Source: JBBQED01 sp038320345 (GTDB taxonomy: Bacteria; Bacteroidota; Bacteroidia; AKYH767-A; OLB10). From it: 64,000 nt of DNA. The notes under the pieces are model-generated. The model worked only from the letters and a program-made list of their open reading frames with translations, made no database searches and had not been told where the DNA came from. Position 1 is the stretch's first letter, and every line of letters begins with the position of its first letter. Position numbers and translations under genes: made by a program. The stretch lies in the NCBI GenBank assembly GCA_038320345.1, contig JBBQED010000003.1:186001-250000 (forward strand). Reading direction: 5' to 3'. Positions 1-8,789 of the stretch are shown here, one piece after another.

Positions 1-162
1 GTTATGCTGCTGTGCATCAAAATAGATGTAAGCATTTTTATCTGCAATAATATAGTTGTGTACTAAATTAAGTGCTTCATAATCCTCCTGATTAAGTCTA
101 GCGAGAAAATCATTTCTCCGGATGATGATGAGCTTATCATCAATATTTACCTGTTTAGCCAT
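1..162 (-). CDS. Crp/Fnr-like transcriptional regulator, N-terminal part only
   Basis: The reverse strand reads open from an ATG at 160-162 to the window edge, giving 54 residues; the 3' end lies outside. A short charged N-terminus is followed by FLARLNQEDYEAL and then KNAYIYFDAQ. This order (leading helix, then the start of a beta-roll) resembles the first part of cyclic-nucleotide-binding domains in Crp/Fnr regulators. No effector-binding or helix-turn-helix residues are visible, so the family call is inference. The gene starts 13 bases after the LysE-type gene on the same strand and is probably the last or a late cistron of that operon. Confidence 0.5.
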   Translation of the reverse strand, partial: MAKQVNIDDKLIIIRRNDFLARLNQEDYEALNLVHNYIIADKNAYIYFDAQQHN

Positions 163-175
163 TGTTAAGTCAGTG

Positions 176-787
176 TTAAATTTTAAAGATCTGAGCAGTA
201 GCTAATATTAAAAACAGAAATCCCATCACTAAAAGTACACTCTTTTGATGTAATCGCATGAAATTTGAAAATTTATTTCCAGCAAAAATGAAAATCAGCA
301 ATGAAAGCGCTGTTCCAATTCCAGCACCGGCAACATACACGATCAAAGAACTAGAAGTATAAGTTAACCATCCTTTGTTTAAAGAATACAATAACCATCC
401 TGACCAAAATGCCAACTGAAGAGGATTTACAGCACACATTGCTACTCCTAAAACAAACCGATTAGTTTTACTTTTTACAAGTGGCCTTTTAACATTCTTT
501 TCGCTTTTGAAGTAAGCATAAAAACTTGCGATGGCTAAAAAAGTTAAAAAGATTAATGAGATTAAATGAAGCCATCCCTGCACTTCAAGATGTGCTAAAA
601 GCATGTTCATCAAGAATAATGTAACAATTAAATATAACGATTCCACCAATGTTACACCTGCGGCAAAAAGGGTTGCACTTTTAACGCCTTCACTGGAACT
701 TAGCACCATTGCCATAGCATTTAAGTATCCTAATGGTAGTGAGCCCACCAGACTAATCAATAGTCCTGCTAAAAAACTAATTAACAT
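176..787 (-). CDS. LysE/RhtB-family amino-acid exporter-like membrane protein
   Basis: A 203-residue polytopic inner-membrane protein with about six hydrophobic segments. The N-terminal segment carries the glycine/proline pattern SLPLGYLNAMAM typical of LysE/RhtB translocators, and a second conserved region, AVNPLQLAFWSGW, lies near residues 118-130. LysE relatives export amino acids or other small metabolites by proton antiport; the substrate cannot be read from sequence. The length matches the family. It lies 35 bases after an ATP-grasp ligase gene and just before a Crp-like gene, all on the minus strand, so it may export a product or by-product of the ligase; that link is inference. Confidence 0.75.
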   Translation of the reverse strand: MLISFLAGLLISLVGSLPLGYLNAMAMVLSSSEGVKSATLFAAGVTLVESLYLIVTLFLMNMLLAHLEVQGWLHLISLIFLTFLAIASFYAYFKSEKNVKRPLVKSKTNRFVLGVAMCAVNPLQLAFWSGWLLYSLNKGWLTYTSSSLIVYVAGAGIGTALSLLIFIFAGNKFSNFMRLHQKSVLLVMGFLFLILATAQIFKI

Positions 788-822
788 GAATAAGTATCTA
801 AGTGGAGATGAAAATCAGAGTC

Positions 823-1881
823 CTACCAAACTTCTTGTGAAAGTAATGCATCAATATCGGAAAATTCATTCAGATCCCGATAAATTGTTAAAAAGGACAA
901 ATATTCCACGCCATTCTGATGATTAGCCTTGCTGATTTTATGTAAAATATTCCAATGACGAATAATCTCCTTCCACGCATAGAATAAACTTTGTGAAGGA
1001 TCATAGATATGAGTGGGTTCGCTGCCACTCCCATTCACTTCTATCACCGAATACTCCTCGCCCTTGTATAACTTGTCCCAAGAAGTGAAACGAATATCAA
1101 GTCTACCATAATAAAAATCAGGCATTGCACAACAAATGCTATTGATGAGCGCCTCTAGTTCAGGGTTCACGCGGGAAGATTCATTGATGAATTTAGAACC
1201 TCGTGAATGATTTCCATAAGGAATGAGCAAAAACGATTCATCCACTTTTAGAACTTCTTGAAGCTTTTCAGTGGAATGTGCATTTCGAATCTGTGTCCAT
1301 TGCAGAATATATCGTGGCTCCTGATTGATCAACTCCTCAATCGTGTTGATACCATTCCCATTTACAACCACAGGATATTTATCTACGATTCCTGAAATCC
1401 TTCCTGTTTTTTCTCCGGGAATTCTATAATAAAAGATCCCCACCTCTTTTTCATAAGTCACAAAATCCTGCACCAAAAAATTTACTGGCATTCGTTCGGC
1501 ATAATTCAATAGCTCGACTTGGTTATGGATTTTTTTTACTGCTAAACCTCGCTCTCCAAGATCAGGCTTTGCGATGACCGGATAATTAAAACTGTTTTGT
1601 TCAAATCTTGTAAGCACTTCTGTGTTGGAAGTACCTTTCAGAAAAAATTCTGTTTTGGGATAACTAAATTCTGGAAGTTGATTGTAAATATCATTTTTAC
1701 TTTCCATGATAAATCCTCCGTTTTTTATATGTGGATTTGCAGCAGTGAGAAAAAACAACGACCTCGATTTTAGACTTAGCCAAAGCCAGTAGGGATACAA
1801 TGGCGCGTAAATGATTTTACTATTCCAGTATTCCCAGTTAAATAACTTGATAAAAAAAGGATGCCGATTCAGAACGTTCAT
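823..1881 (-). CDS. ATP-grasp domain protein (carboxylate-amine ligase-like)
   Basis: A 352-residue protein with an ATP-grasp fold. The nucleotide-binding strand YPVIAKPDLGERG lies near residues 100-112, the clamp segment FLVQDFVTYEKEVGIF follows, and the metal-binding C-terminal motif SVIEVNGSGSEP carries the E and N ligands. The ending, with a YDPSQSL segment, is like D-Ala-D-Ala ligase relatives. Such enzymes join a carboxylate to an amine through an acyl-phosphate; the substrate is unknown. I chose the ATG at 1879-1881 because it overlaps the stop of the upstream NRDE gene as ATGA, suggesting translational coupling. An in-frame ATG at 1914 lies inside that gene and is less likely. The hydrophobic stretch near residues 25-50 could bind membrane. 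Confidence 0.75.
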   Translation of the reverse strand: MNVLNRHPFFIKLFNWEYWNSKIIYAPLYPYWLWLSLKSRSLFFLTAANPHIKNGGFIMESKNDIYNQLPEFSYPKTEFFLKGTSNTEVLTRFEQNSFNYPVIAKPDLGERGLAVKKIHNQVELLNYAERMPVNFLVQDFVTYEKEVGIFYYRIPGEKTGRISGIVDKYPVVVNGNGINTIEELINQEPRYILQWTQIRNAHSTEKLQEVLKVDESFLLIPYGNHSRGSKFINESSRVNPELEALINSICCAMPDFYYGRLDIRFTSWDKLYKGEEYSVIEVNGSGSEPTHIYDPSQSLFYAWKEIIRHWNILHKISKANHQNGVEYLSFLTIYRDLNEFSDIDALLSQEVW

Positions 1882-2609
1882 AAAACGATTCTTTCTCCTG
1901 CTGGTAACATCCATTCATTAATTGAGATCAATCCAGCTTGTAAGTCTTTATAAAACATCTTCAGATTACCTGACGACAATTCCATACCCGTAATACTCAC
2001 AGTCATTAATACCCCATCGCGGTTCATTCTCAAACTAGTTTTAGCATCACCTTCGCCAGCGAACTCATGAAACTCACGGATAGCTTCTGCATTAATAAAC
2101 ATCGTTTTTTCCAGCCACTTATGAAACCACTGTTCTCGTTTTAATCGTACTTCCTTATCATACAATGTTACAGAAGACCAAATTTGTGGTTTCGTTTTAT
2201 CTACTGGCTCTAGATATTTTTTACTTCCATCCCAGATAGCTTTCCACAAACTTCCTTGCTGATAAATAACTAAAGTGAAAGGTTCAATACCGTCTAACGA
2301 AATTTTTTCAAACTCATTCACGGGAAGTAAGCTATTAAAAATATCTAGAAATATCAATCCTCTACTTCTTCGGTATGGAGGAAGATGTTTGTGTTTTTTA
2401 ATTCCTCCATTCATCAAAACCATCACATTTCCATTTTCATGCGACGCTACCCATGTACCACCAGCTTGTCCATCTCTAGGAAATAATATTCTTCCTGAAG
2501 AGAAGCTTACTGGTTCTGGTAGCTCCGCAGGTGTTCTCTGAATATGTTCATCACGATTAGAAGTAATGAAAAGCCTATCACCAAATGGCAATACGGTTAC
2601 TGTGCACAT
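1878..2609 (-). CDS. NRDE (TANGO2-like) family protein
   Basis: A 243-residue protein that opens MCTVTVLPFGDRLFITSNRDE. Cys2 directly after the initiator Met and the NRDE tetrad at residues 18-21 are the signature of the NRDE/TANGO2 family, which has an Ntn-hydrolase-like fold. Its biochemical role is poorly defined; eukaryotic TANGO2 has been linked to Golgi, heme or lipid handling. A second conserved region, PRDGQAGGTWVA, lies near residues 44-55. The gene overlaps the DinB-like gene upstream by 13 bases and the ATP-grasp gene downstream by 4 bases (ATGA), so the three are very probably co-translated. The family call is strong; the function is open. Confidence 0.85.
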   Translation of the reverse strand: MCTVTVLPFGDRLFITSNRDEHIQRTPAELPEPVSFSSGRILFPRDGQAGGTWVASHENGNVMVLMNGGIKKHKHLPPYRRSRGLIFLDIFNSLLPVNEFEKISLDGIEPFTLVIYQQGSLWKAIWDGSKKYLEPVDKTKPQIWSSVTLYDKEVRLKREQWFHKWLEKTMFINAEAIREFHEFAGEGDAKTSLRMNRDGVLMTVSITGMELSSGNLKMFYKDLQAGLISINEWMLPAGERIVL

Positions 2610-3106
2610 AATTTCCGAAATTTAAGCGTAGCTGGCGCTACTCCAAATGAGGCAGATAATATCAATGGAGTGAGTTCTTGAATCGCAACTCTGATCAAAG
2701 CCATATGATGAATAGTATGCTCAAGATTATAAACGACTTCGCGATAGTAATTTGTTGAGATCATCGTAAATCCATCGTCGGTACCAAGAGCAGTTTCCAT
2801 AAGCATAGGCTTCTCCTCTCTTCCTAACATTGCGATGATTTCACTCAAAGTACTTTCCGCAAATTTTATTTCTGTCTGTAAACGAAGATCTCTTTTTCGG
2901 TTATCATAATTTACGATTCCTGCTTCATATCCTGCTTCAAGGCATTGATATAATTCAATGATATGACGAACATGCTGACCAATAGTTGATCCATTCAAAT
3001 GTTGACTAGAAGTCGCAAATACGTTATCATCTAATTGCGATAATGTATCATTCAATTCTTCAAATACCTGAATTGTGGATGCTAATAGTTGTGAGTGTTG
3101 GTTCAT
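2597..3106 (-). CDS. DinB-like four-helix-bundle protein
   Basis: A 169-residue, mostly helical protein. Histidines in the pattern of the DinB/YfiT superfamily are present: QHVRH (His45 and His48) and EHTIHH near residues 129-134. These normally form a metal site at one end of a four-helix bundle. Several members are thiol S-transferases; in bacillithiol-producing bacteria some use bacillithiol. BshC is encoded in this window at 50551-52146, so that role is possible here but unproven. The gene starts 4 bases after the YHS gene and overlaps the NRDE gene by 13 bases, consistent with an operon. Confidence 0.7.
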   Translation of the reverse strand: MNQHSQLLASTIQVFEELNDTLSQLDDNVFATSSQHLNGSTIGQHVRHIIELYQCLEAGYEAGIVNYDNRKRDLRLQTEIKFAESTLSEIIAMLGREEKPMLMETALGTDDGFTMISTNYYREVVYNLEHTIHHMALIRVAIQELTPLILSASFGVAPATLKFRKLCAQ

Positions 3107-3110
3107 ATCC

Positions 3111-3569
3111 TCAGTGATATATTTTAATCCAATTCGCGTCTGCTTTCGCTTTTAACACTGCTTCATTCTTATTCCAACTGCTCAAAGTATTATTAAAAAA
3201 TTTGTTGTAATACAGATAGAGCTTTCCATTGATGATTTTAAAAGTCTCAGGATCTACTTCTACTTTTTCTCCTGATGAGCCCATTGCATAAGCACACCAG
3301 CCACCATATTGTGGCTCATACGATGCAGGATTCTTTTTAAACAATTCTAAATTCTTTGCCGTAGCAAAGCGATAAGTAATTCCATCAACAGTAAAACTCA
3401 AAGCTTTGAGTCCTTCAAGTGGCTTCCCACTAAAATAACTTACCGGATCGTAACCACTTATTGCAAGATTCTTTTCAGTATTAAAATGCTTCTGACGTAG
3501 AACAGCATTCTGAGCACTTATCTGATGAACAGTGAACAGTAAAGCAATAATAAATTTAATGGATTTCAT
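3111..3569 (-). CDS. Secreted YHS-domain protein
   Basis: A 152-residue protein with a signal peptide (MKSIKFIIALLF to ISAQ, residues 1-20) and a YHS domain. The domain shows AISGYDPVSYF, then YRFATAKNLELFKKNP and YGGWCAYAM, which are its usual landmarks. YHS domains are small and often metal-associated (Cu, Hg or other soft metals); here the protein is probably periplasmic. I chose the second Met, at 3567-3569, because a -7 element TACTTTTG lies at 3590-3597, only 2 bases from the first in-frame ATG (3585-3587), and because the signal peptide then begins with MK. It is the first gene of the minus-strand operon that runs to the window edge. Confidence 0.8.
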   Translation of the reverse strand: MKSIKFIIALLFTVHQISAQNAVLRQKHFNTEKNLAISGYDPVSYFSGKPLEGLKALSFTVDGITYRFATAKNLELFKKNPASYEPQYGGWCAYAMGSSGEKVEVDPETFKIINGKLYLYYNKFFNNTLSSWNKNEAVLKAKADANWIKIYH

Positions 3570-3589
3570 TTTTAAGCTATTAGGCATGA

Positions 3590-3597
3590 CAAAAGTA
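3590..3597 (-). promoter_or_regulatory. Promoter -7 element (TACTTTTG) of the YHS operon
   Basis: On the reverse strand this reads TACTTTTG, a perfect match to the Bacteroidota -7 consensus TAnnTTTG. It sits about 20 bases before the chosen start of the YHS gene. A clear TTTG at -33 was not found. Confidence 0.55.
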
Positions 3598-3692
3598 AGT
3601 TACCCACTAAATACAATATGTCGGCAGGGCGACAATGACCATTCAAACGAGGAGAATGAATCTGAAAAACGATCACCTTCCCCTTACACTAA

Positions 3693-4970
3693 TTAATTCT
3701 GAACCCAATGATTATTGGCATAAACACCGATTACTTTACCTTTGAAATTCATCCCCAGAAAAGGTGAATTGCGTGATTTTGATTTTAGGGAATCCATACT
3801 GAACACCCATTCTTTTTCCGGGTGTATCATGGTAAAATTCGCCTCTACATTTTCCGCAACACTTAAGGCAGGTAGTCCTAAAATTTTTCGAGGGTTTACA
3901 GCAAGTAATGTTACCATTTTTTCCACTGACAGTGCGCCTTTGAATGCGCTCATCAAAACCGGATAAAACGATTCCAACGCAATCATTCCGAATCTTGCAT
4001 AATCGAACTCTACTACTTTTGATTCAGGATCTTCTGGAGAGTGATCACTTACAATAACATCGATAGTACCATCTAAAACTGCTTTTTTCAACGCGTCAAT
4101 GTCATCGAGAGAACGCAGTGGTGGTTTTACTTTATAATTGGAATCAAATCCGTTAAGTGAAGAATCATCGAGTAGTAAATGATGCAGATAAACTTCAGCT
4201 GTAACGGGCAGATGCTCAGCTTTTGCTTTTCGAATTTCTGCTACTGCTTCTTTAGTACTGATCCCTGAAAAATGTACTGGCATCCCAGTGTACCGCACTA
4301 AATTCAGATCACGTTGTAAGGCTATTAATTCTGCAATGGAAGGAGACCCTTTAAAGCCAAGCAATGTAGTTTCTTTACTTTCATTCGCAGTGCTTAACCC
4401 CGACACCCCATTATCATCAATATAACTGATCACACGTGCTGAAACATTTCCTGCGTATTGAAGTGCGCGCATCATTACGCCGCTATCTGCAATTGCTCTT
4501 TTATCATCGGTAAAAATGATCGCTCCGCCTTGCATCATATCATGCAATTCACAAAGATCTTTACCATCACGATTTATTGTTAATGCTCCCGCCTGATATA
4601 CTTTTACTGCGTGACCTGCTGATTTACTACTTGCAAATTCTACTGCAGCTCTTGATTGAACTGGAGGATGCGTAGAAGGCATCATGACTACTCCTGTAAA
4701 TCCGCCCGCAGCAGCAGCATCTTGACCACTACGAATAGATTCTTTCTGTTCATCCCCTGGCTCTCTGAAATAAGCTCTTAAGTCGAGCCATCCCGGTGTT
4801 AGTATCGTTCCCTTTCCTTCCACCATTTTAACACCATCTGGAAGTTGCTCCTTCTTAATTTCTTTAGCGATGGAAATAATTTTGCCTTCCTGGATCAGCA
4901 CATCACAAACCTGAGTATTCAAGGTTGATGCAGGATCGACAATTTGGGTTTGACGGATAAGTAGGTTCAT
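3693..4970 (-). CDS. Dihydroorotase homologue, probably non-catalytic
   Basis: A 425-residue amidohydrolase-fold protein aligned with class I dihydroorotases (N-acyl ring closure in pyrimidine synthesis). Landmarks are GTILTPGWLDL (55-65), the Gly/Ala run SGQDAAAAGGFTG, and late motifs VTAEVYLHHL and IVSDHSPED. The metal-binding DxHxH after the first beta strand reads D63-L-R65-A-Y67, so both histidines are lost, and the usual histidine near ALQYAG...ISYIDD is also replaced. By analogy with pseudo-dihydroorotases that scaffold aspartate transcarbamoylase, it is probably not catalytic. The ATG at 4968-4970 overlaps the BatA-like stop as ATGA; an ATG 66 bases upstream lies inside that gene. Confidence 0.8.
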   Translation of the reverse strand: MNLLIRQTQIVDPASTLNTQVCDVLIQEGKIISIAKEIKKEQLPDGVKMVEGKGTILTPGWLDLRAYFREPGDEQKESIRSGQDAAAAGGFTGVVMMPSTHPPVQSRAAVEFASSKSAGHAVKVYQAGALTINRDGKDLCELHDMMQGGAIIFTDDKRAIADSGVMMRALQYAGNVSARVISYIDDNGVSGLSTANESKETTLLGFKGSPSIAELIALQRDLNLVRYTGMPVHFSGISTKEAVAEIRKAKAEHLPVTAEVYLHHLLLDDSSLNGFDSNYKVKPPLRSLDDIDALKKAVLDGTIDVIVSDHSPEDPESKVVEFDYARFGMIALESFYPVLMSAFKGALSVEKMVTLLAVNPRKILGLPALSVAENVEANFTMIHPEKEWVFSMDSLKSKSRNSPFLGMNFKGKVIGVYANNHWVQN

Positions 4971-7015
4971 GTGGTTTTCCAGAATCGAAGTAAAACTGTT
5001 TCTGCGAGTAAGAAAATCAAAGTAAGTAAGATGCAATATTTCCAGAGCGGTATTCCTTCGGAAATTTCATTTAATGTTTTAGTGAGATCGGCAGTGCTCC
5101 CTTTGAAAATCTGTACATTGTTTGCACCTGAAGTTTTAATTTCACTTTCAATTGCCGACGTATTCAGATAATTAAGTTCAGATTCTTTTCGATCATAGTT
5201 AAATGCGATTACTGCCGCCAAACCAGCAGTCGTATTCAAATCATAAGTTCCTGATTGTTTAATCTGACCAGAAACATTTACTTGAACACCTCCCGCCATT
5301 ACGCGATGTGTAGGAATAAGATCGGTATTGAGTTTGGTATTCACTAGATGAAAAGTTTGATCATTACCGATGGTAGTTCGATCAAGTTCTATTGGAACCT
5401 CACGGCCAAGCGTATACGCAAATGCCGGCTGACGCATGCTAAGCAATGCCATCTTATAAAGTAATGGTACTACCATTGCATGGCGTGCTAGATTTGAAAA
5501 ACCCGGTGTTAACGGAACTGAAAATAAATAAAGCGTTCCTTTACCATAAGTGCATTCAGAGAGAAATGGATCCCCGCCTTGCAATTGCATCAATGATAAT
5601 CGGTTTCCATTTTTGCTGTTGATTGGAAAATGTCGTTGGACAGTAGGATAATCGATAGCCTCCTGTCCTTTCTTTTTATTTTCAAAAACATCGCTGAATA
5701 AGGGATGCTGTAAATCTATTTTTTCTACTTTATCATTTCCCGACACCGGATTCGAAAATGCATTCTCCTGTAAAAAAGTAGCATAGGAATTCAGATCAGC
5801 AGTACTATCAGGAAAACAAACAACACTTCCTCCAGCCTCGAGATACTTATTCAATTCTGAACTAAGTCCCGATGAAATTGTAGGTAGTTCATTGAGGATA
5901 ATAAGATCTTTTGATGAGAATTGAGAGTAATCCACTTGACTCACTGCGGTCTGGCTGAAATTAAAAAATGGATCCTGACCAAAAAGTGCTTTCAGGTATG
6001 GGCCTCCCGTTTTATCATCAATGCTAATTACATTTAGTTTCTCACGGACTTCAAACGTTAGATAATACTGATCATCAAATGTAATAGGATGATCGCTAAT
6101 CTCCACTTTCAAACGTTGCCAGCCAGCAGTAGTAACACTGAAATTAATACTCGTTGTAACGGATTTTCCAGCTTCCAATGGAACACTAGCTACCGCACGC
6201 TGACTACCATTAATCATTAAGCGAACCGGAACATTATCTTCATCTTTTTCTCCACTGTTATGCAACTTCACAAATAATTCAACCGGTCTGTTTAACTGCA
6301 CAACCGGACTTCCCAACCAACAACTATCGATATAAATATTTGAACCCGCTTGAACAGGTAAGGCAACAAGATTTAAGGATAATAATGAATCCGGTTTTAA
6401 GGCATTCAGATTTGAAGTTCCAGTTTGAAAATCACTCACTATAAAAGAATAGATACTTGATGATGAAGCTTGATGCAAGGCTTCTTCTTGTCGGGCTACA
6501 ACTTCACTTGTCATTCTCGAGACCGGAGAAATTTTAATCCTTTCCAATTCATCTAATAATTCATCTCTACTTATTAAACGTTGATGTACCGCTTCAAAAT
6601 CATTTGTTAAAAGTTGAAAACGAGTAGAAGGAGGATAAGCTAGCGCAATCTCTCTGCATTTTTTTCTAGCAACTTCCAATAAAGTTCCTTCTTTATTGAT
6701 TCCCTCCATGCTAAAGGAGTTATCGAAATAAATACTCACTGCTTTGTTCGCTTTGGTAGTAGCCGCTTTTCCAATTGGGATGATAGGTTGTGCAAAAGCA
6801 AGTACCAAAAAAATCACCGCCAGCATTCTGCAAAATAATACCAGCAAATGTTTCAGCCGACTTAATCGCGTGGTTTCCTCTTTCAGTTCCTGCAAGAAAC
6901 GAACATTACTGAAATATACTTTTTTGAATCTCCGGAAATTAAAGAGGTGAATAAGAATAGGAATAGCGATCAGGGAGAGGGCAAAAAGGAAATTCGGTGC
7001 TAGAAATCGGATCAC
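4967..7015 (-). CDS. BatA-type N-terminal membrane domain and vWA-domain protein
   Basis: A 682-residue membrane protein. The N-terminus (FLAPNFLFALSLIAIPILIH, then the FRRFKKVYFSNVRFL stretch and a second hydrophobic helix near 57-77) is the BatA double-membrane-segment domain found in Bacteroidota. A vWA-like domain follows with the metal-ion site D98-x-S100-x-S102 (FDNSFSM). The central part is predicted extracytoplasmic beta-rich sequence, and a last helix (KYCILLTLIFLLAETVL) closes the protein. Members are linked to the Bat/aerotolerance group, but the function is not established. It is coupled to the downstream dihydroorotase homologue by ATGA. BatD and BatE lie separately at 15.7-18.4 kb. 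Confidence 0.75.
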   Translation of the reverse strand: MIRFLAPNFLFALSLIAIPILIHLFNFRRFKKVYFSNVRFLQELKEETTRLSRLKHLLVLFCRMLAVIFLVLAFAQPIIPIGKAATTKANKAVSIYFDNSFSMEGINKEGTLLEVARKKCREIALAYPPSTRFQLLTNDFEAVHQRLISRDELLDELERIKISPVSRMTSEVVARQEEALHQASSSSIYSFIVSDFQTGTSNLNALKPDSLLSLNLVALPVQAGSNIYIDSCWLGSPVVQLNRPVELFVKLHNSGEKDEDNVPVRLMINGSQRAVASVPLEAGKSVTTSINFSVTTAGWQRLKVEISDHPITFDDQYYLTFEVREKLNVISIDDKTGGPYLKALFGQDPFFNFSQTAVSQVDYSQFSSKDLIILNELPTISSGLSSELNKYLEAGGSVVCFPDSTADLNSYATFLQENAFSNPVSGNDKVEKIDLQHPLFSDVFENKKKGQEAIDYPTVQRHFPINSKNGNRLSLMQLQGGDPFLSECTYGKGTLYLFSVPLTPGFSNLARHAMVVPLLYKMALLSMRQPAFAYTLGREVPIELDRTTIGNDQTFHLVNTKLNTDLIPTHRVMAGGVQVNVSGQIKQSGTYDLNTTAGLAAVIAFNYDRKESELNYLNTSAIESEIKTSGANNVQIFKGSTADLTKTLNEISEGIPLWKYCILLTLIFLLAETVLLRFWKTT

Positions 7016-7331
7016 TGAAGGGTTGATGTTATACTGCGAAAATAGTGAATTTGAAAGGTATTCTGCAAAGCAATCAAAGAAATCATCGATGGATTAACAG
7101 AATCTTCAGAAAATAATCCTTACCAAATGGTCTGGAGTAAAGAAAAAAGAGAGCCTGATAATTATCTTTCTTCAGTAAGTTGAACAGGAATTCCTATGAT
7201 ATTCCTATAAGATTTATGTATCAGCCTGTTAGCACTCACTCTTATTAACATTGGATTGTAGAATTCTGGATCAATATTTAACCCAATCACCATAGTTCCT
7301 GCCGTTATCTTAGAGAAAACCCAATAACTAT
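7016..7331. other. Divergent intergenic region between the BatA-like and PhoH-like genes
   Basis: This 316-base gap holds a -7-like TATTTTCG on the reverse strand at 7037-7044 (one mismatch to TAnnTTTG), 22 bases before the BatA-like start. For the PhoH-like gene only a weak match, TATCTTAG near 7307-7314, is visible. An open segment without a start codon lies at 7055-7183 and is treated as a finding. I see no RNA gene. Confidence 0.4.
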
Positions 7332-8693
7332 ATGGCTAGAGCCTCCACTACTAAAAAGATAGATCGGAAAATTTTTGTCCTTGACACTTCTGCCATCCTC
7401 TTCGATCACAATGCAATCTTCAATTTCAAAGAACATGATGTAGCCATACCGATAACGGTTTTGGAAGAAATTGATCGCTTTAAGAAAGGAAATGATGTCA
7501 TTAATTTTGAAGCACGTGAATTTATCCGCAGTATTGATAAGCTTTCCGGAGATTATTCTTTACAAGATTGGATTCCACTAAACGGACCTACAAAAGGAAA
7601 GTTTAAAGTGTTGATGCACGAGAAATCGAGTCGGATTGATGCCGATGAAGTTTTTGGAGAGAAGAAAGCAGATCACCGAATCTTGAATGCCGCCATGAGT
7701 ATTCAGGAAGAAAATGCAGGACGGAAAGTAGTATTGATCAGTAAGGATATCAACCTCCGTCTTAAAGCTAAATCACTAAATCTAGCCGCTGAAGATTATC
7801 AGACCGGTAAAATAAAAGATCTCGGAGAATTATATACTGGCAAATCTCTGATCGAAAATCTCCCTAAAAAAGTTATCGATAAATTATATCAAGAAGGATG
7901 GTGCAATTGGAAGGATATCGTAAAAGTTCAGCCTGTAAAAAATCACTATTTCATCTTAAGAAGTAAGTCAGAATCTGCCTCAGCATCTGCATTGGCGTAT
8001 TACAATACCAATACCGATCGTATTGAAAGAGTAAATAAAGAAGCAACAGCCGGAATTCGGCCAAGGAATGCGGAGCAAGCGTTCGCCATGCATGCAGTGT
8101 TGAATCCTGATGTTTTATGTGTGACCATTATGGGTGTAGCAGGAACCGGAAAAACACTGTTGGCACTAGCCTCTGCTATGGAGCAAAAAAGTAAATACCG
8201 TCAAATTTTTCTTGCACGACCTATTGTTCCATTGAGCAATAAAGACATTGGCTATTTACCAGGAGATATCAAATCGAAGATTAATCCCTATATGGAGCCG
8301 CTCTGGGATAATCTGAAATTCATACAAAGTCAATATCGTGAAACCGATAAAGAATTTCAGAAGATTAATGATATGGTTGAAAATGAAAAACTACATATCA
8401 CTCCTCTTGCATATATCCGTGGAAGAAGCTTAAGTAATATTTGTTTTATCATTGATGAAGCACAAAATCTTACACCTCACGAAGTAAAAACCATCATCAC
8501 ACGTGCAGGAGAGGGAACGAAAATTATATTTACTGGAGATATTTTTCAGATTGATACTCCTTACCTCGACTCTCACTCTAATGGACTAAGTACGCTGATT
8601 GATAAAATGAAAAATCAGAGACTCTATGCACATATTACTTTGGAAAAAGGAGAAAGAAGTGAACTGGCGAATCTTGCTGGAACGTTACTTTAA
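7332..8693 (+). CDS. PhoH-like ATPase with N-terminal PIN domain
   Basis: A 453-residue cytoplasmic protein. Residues about 12-150 form a PIN nuclease-like domain: FVLDTSAILFD with Asp18, and VLEEIDRFKKG with the second acidic cluster. Residues about 240-450 form a PhoH-type P-loop ATPase with Walker A GVAGTGKT near 267-274 and Walker B FIIDEAQN near 372-379. The PIN-PhoH fusion (YlaK/PhoH2 type) is associated with RNA unwinding and cleavage and with toxin-antitoxin-like pairs in mycobacteria. No partner gene is adjacent here, so it looks like the stand-alone housekeeping form. The start ATG agrees with family length. A strong terminator follows at 8741-8773. Confidence 0.85.
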   Translation: MARASTTKKIDRKIFVLDTSAILFDHNAIFNFKEHDVAIPITVLEEIDRFKKGNDVINFEAREFIRSIDKLSGDYSLQDWIPLNGPTKGKFKVLMHEKSSRIDADEVFGEKKADHRILNAAMSIQEENAGRKVVLISKDINLRLKAKSLNLAAEDYQTGKIKDLGELYTGKSLIENLPKKVIDKLYQEGWCNWKDIVKVQPVKNHYFILRSKSESASASALAYYNTNTDRIERVNKEATAGIRPRNAEQAFAMHAVLNPDVLCVTIMGVAGTGKTLLALASAMEQKSKYRQIFLARPIVPLSNKDIGYLPGDIKSKINPYMEPLWDNLKFIQSQYRETDKEFQKINDMVENEKLHITPLAYIRGRSLSNICFIIDEAQNLTPHEVKTIITRAGEGTKIIFTGDIFQIDTPYLDSHSNGLSTLIDKMKNQRLYAHITLEKGERSELANLAGTLL

Positions 8694-8740
8694 TACTGGA
8701 AATGTTGAATTAAATAGTTCAATAAACATCCTGATCTAAA

Positions 8741-8773
8741 ATTAAAAATCCCGCCATAAGCGGGATTTTTAAT
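8741..8773. terminator. Bidirectional intrinsic terminator
   Basis: Perfect 14-bp stem: left arm 8741-8754, five-base loop CATAA, right arm 8760-8773. The GC core CCCGC is flanked by A and T runs on both sides, so it can stop the PhoH-like gene on the plus strand and the mini-lipoprotein gene on the minus strand. Confidence 0.85.
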
Positions 8774-8789
8774 CAAGTGTACCTTGCAA

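Noticed and set aside
603..926. Plus-strand frame opposite the LysE and ATP-grasp genes
   Set aside because: It is antisense to two clearly coding genes with strong family motifs.
4971..5036. Extended start of the dihydroorotase homologue
   Set aside because: It runs into the BatA-like gene, while the Met at 4970 is coupled by ATGA and begins the family fold.
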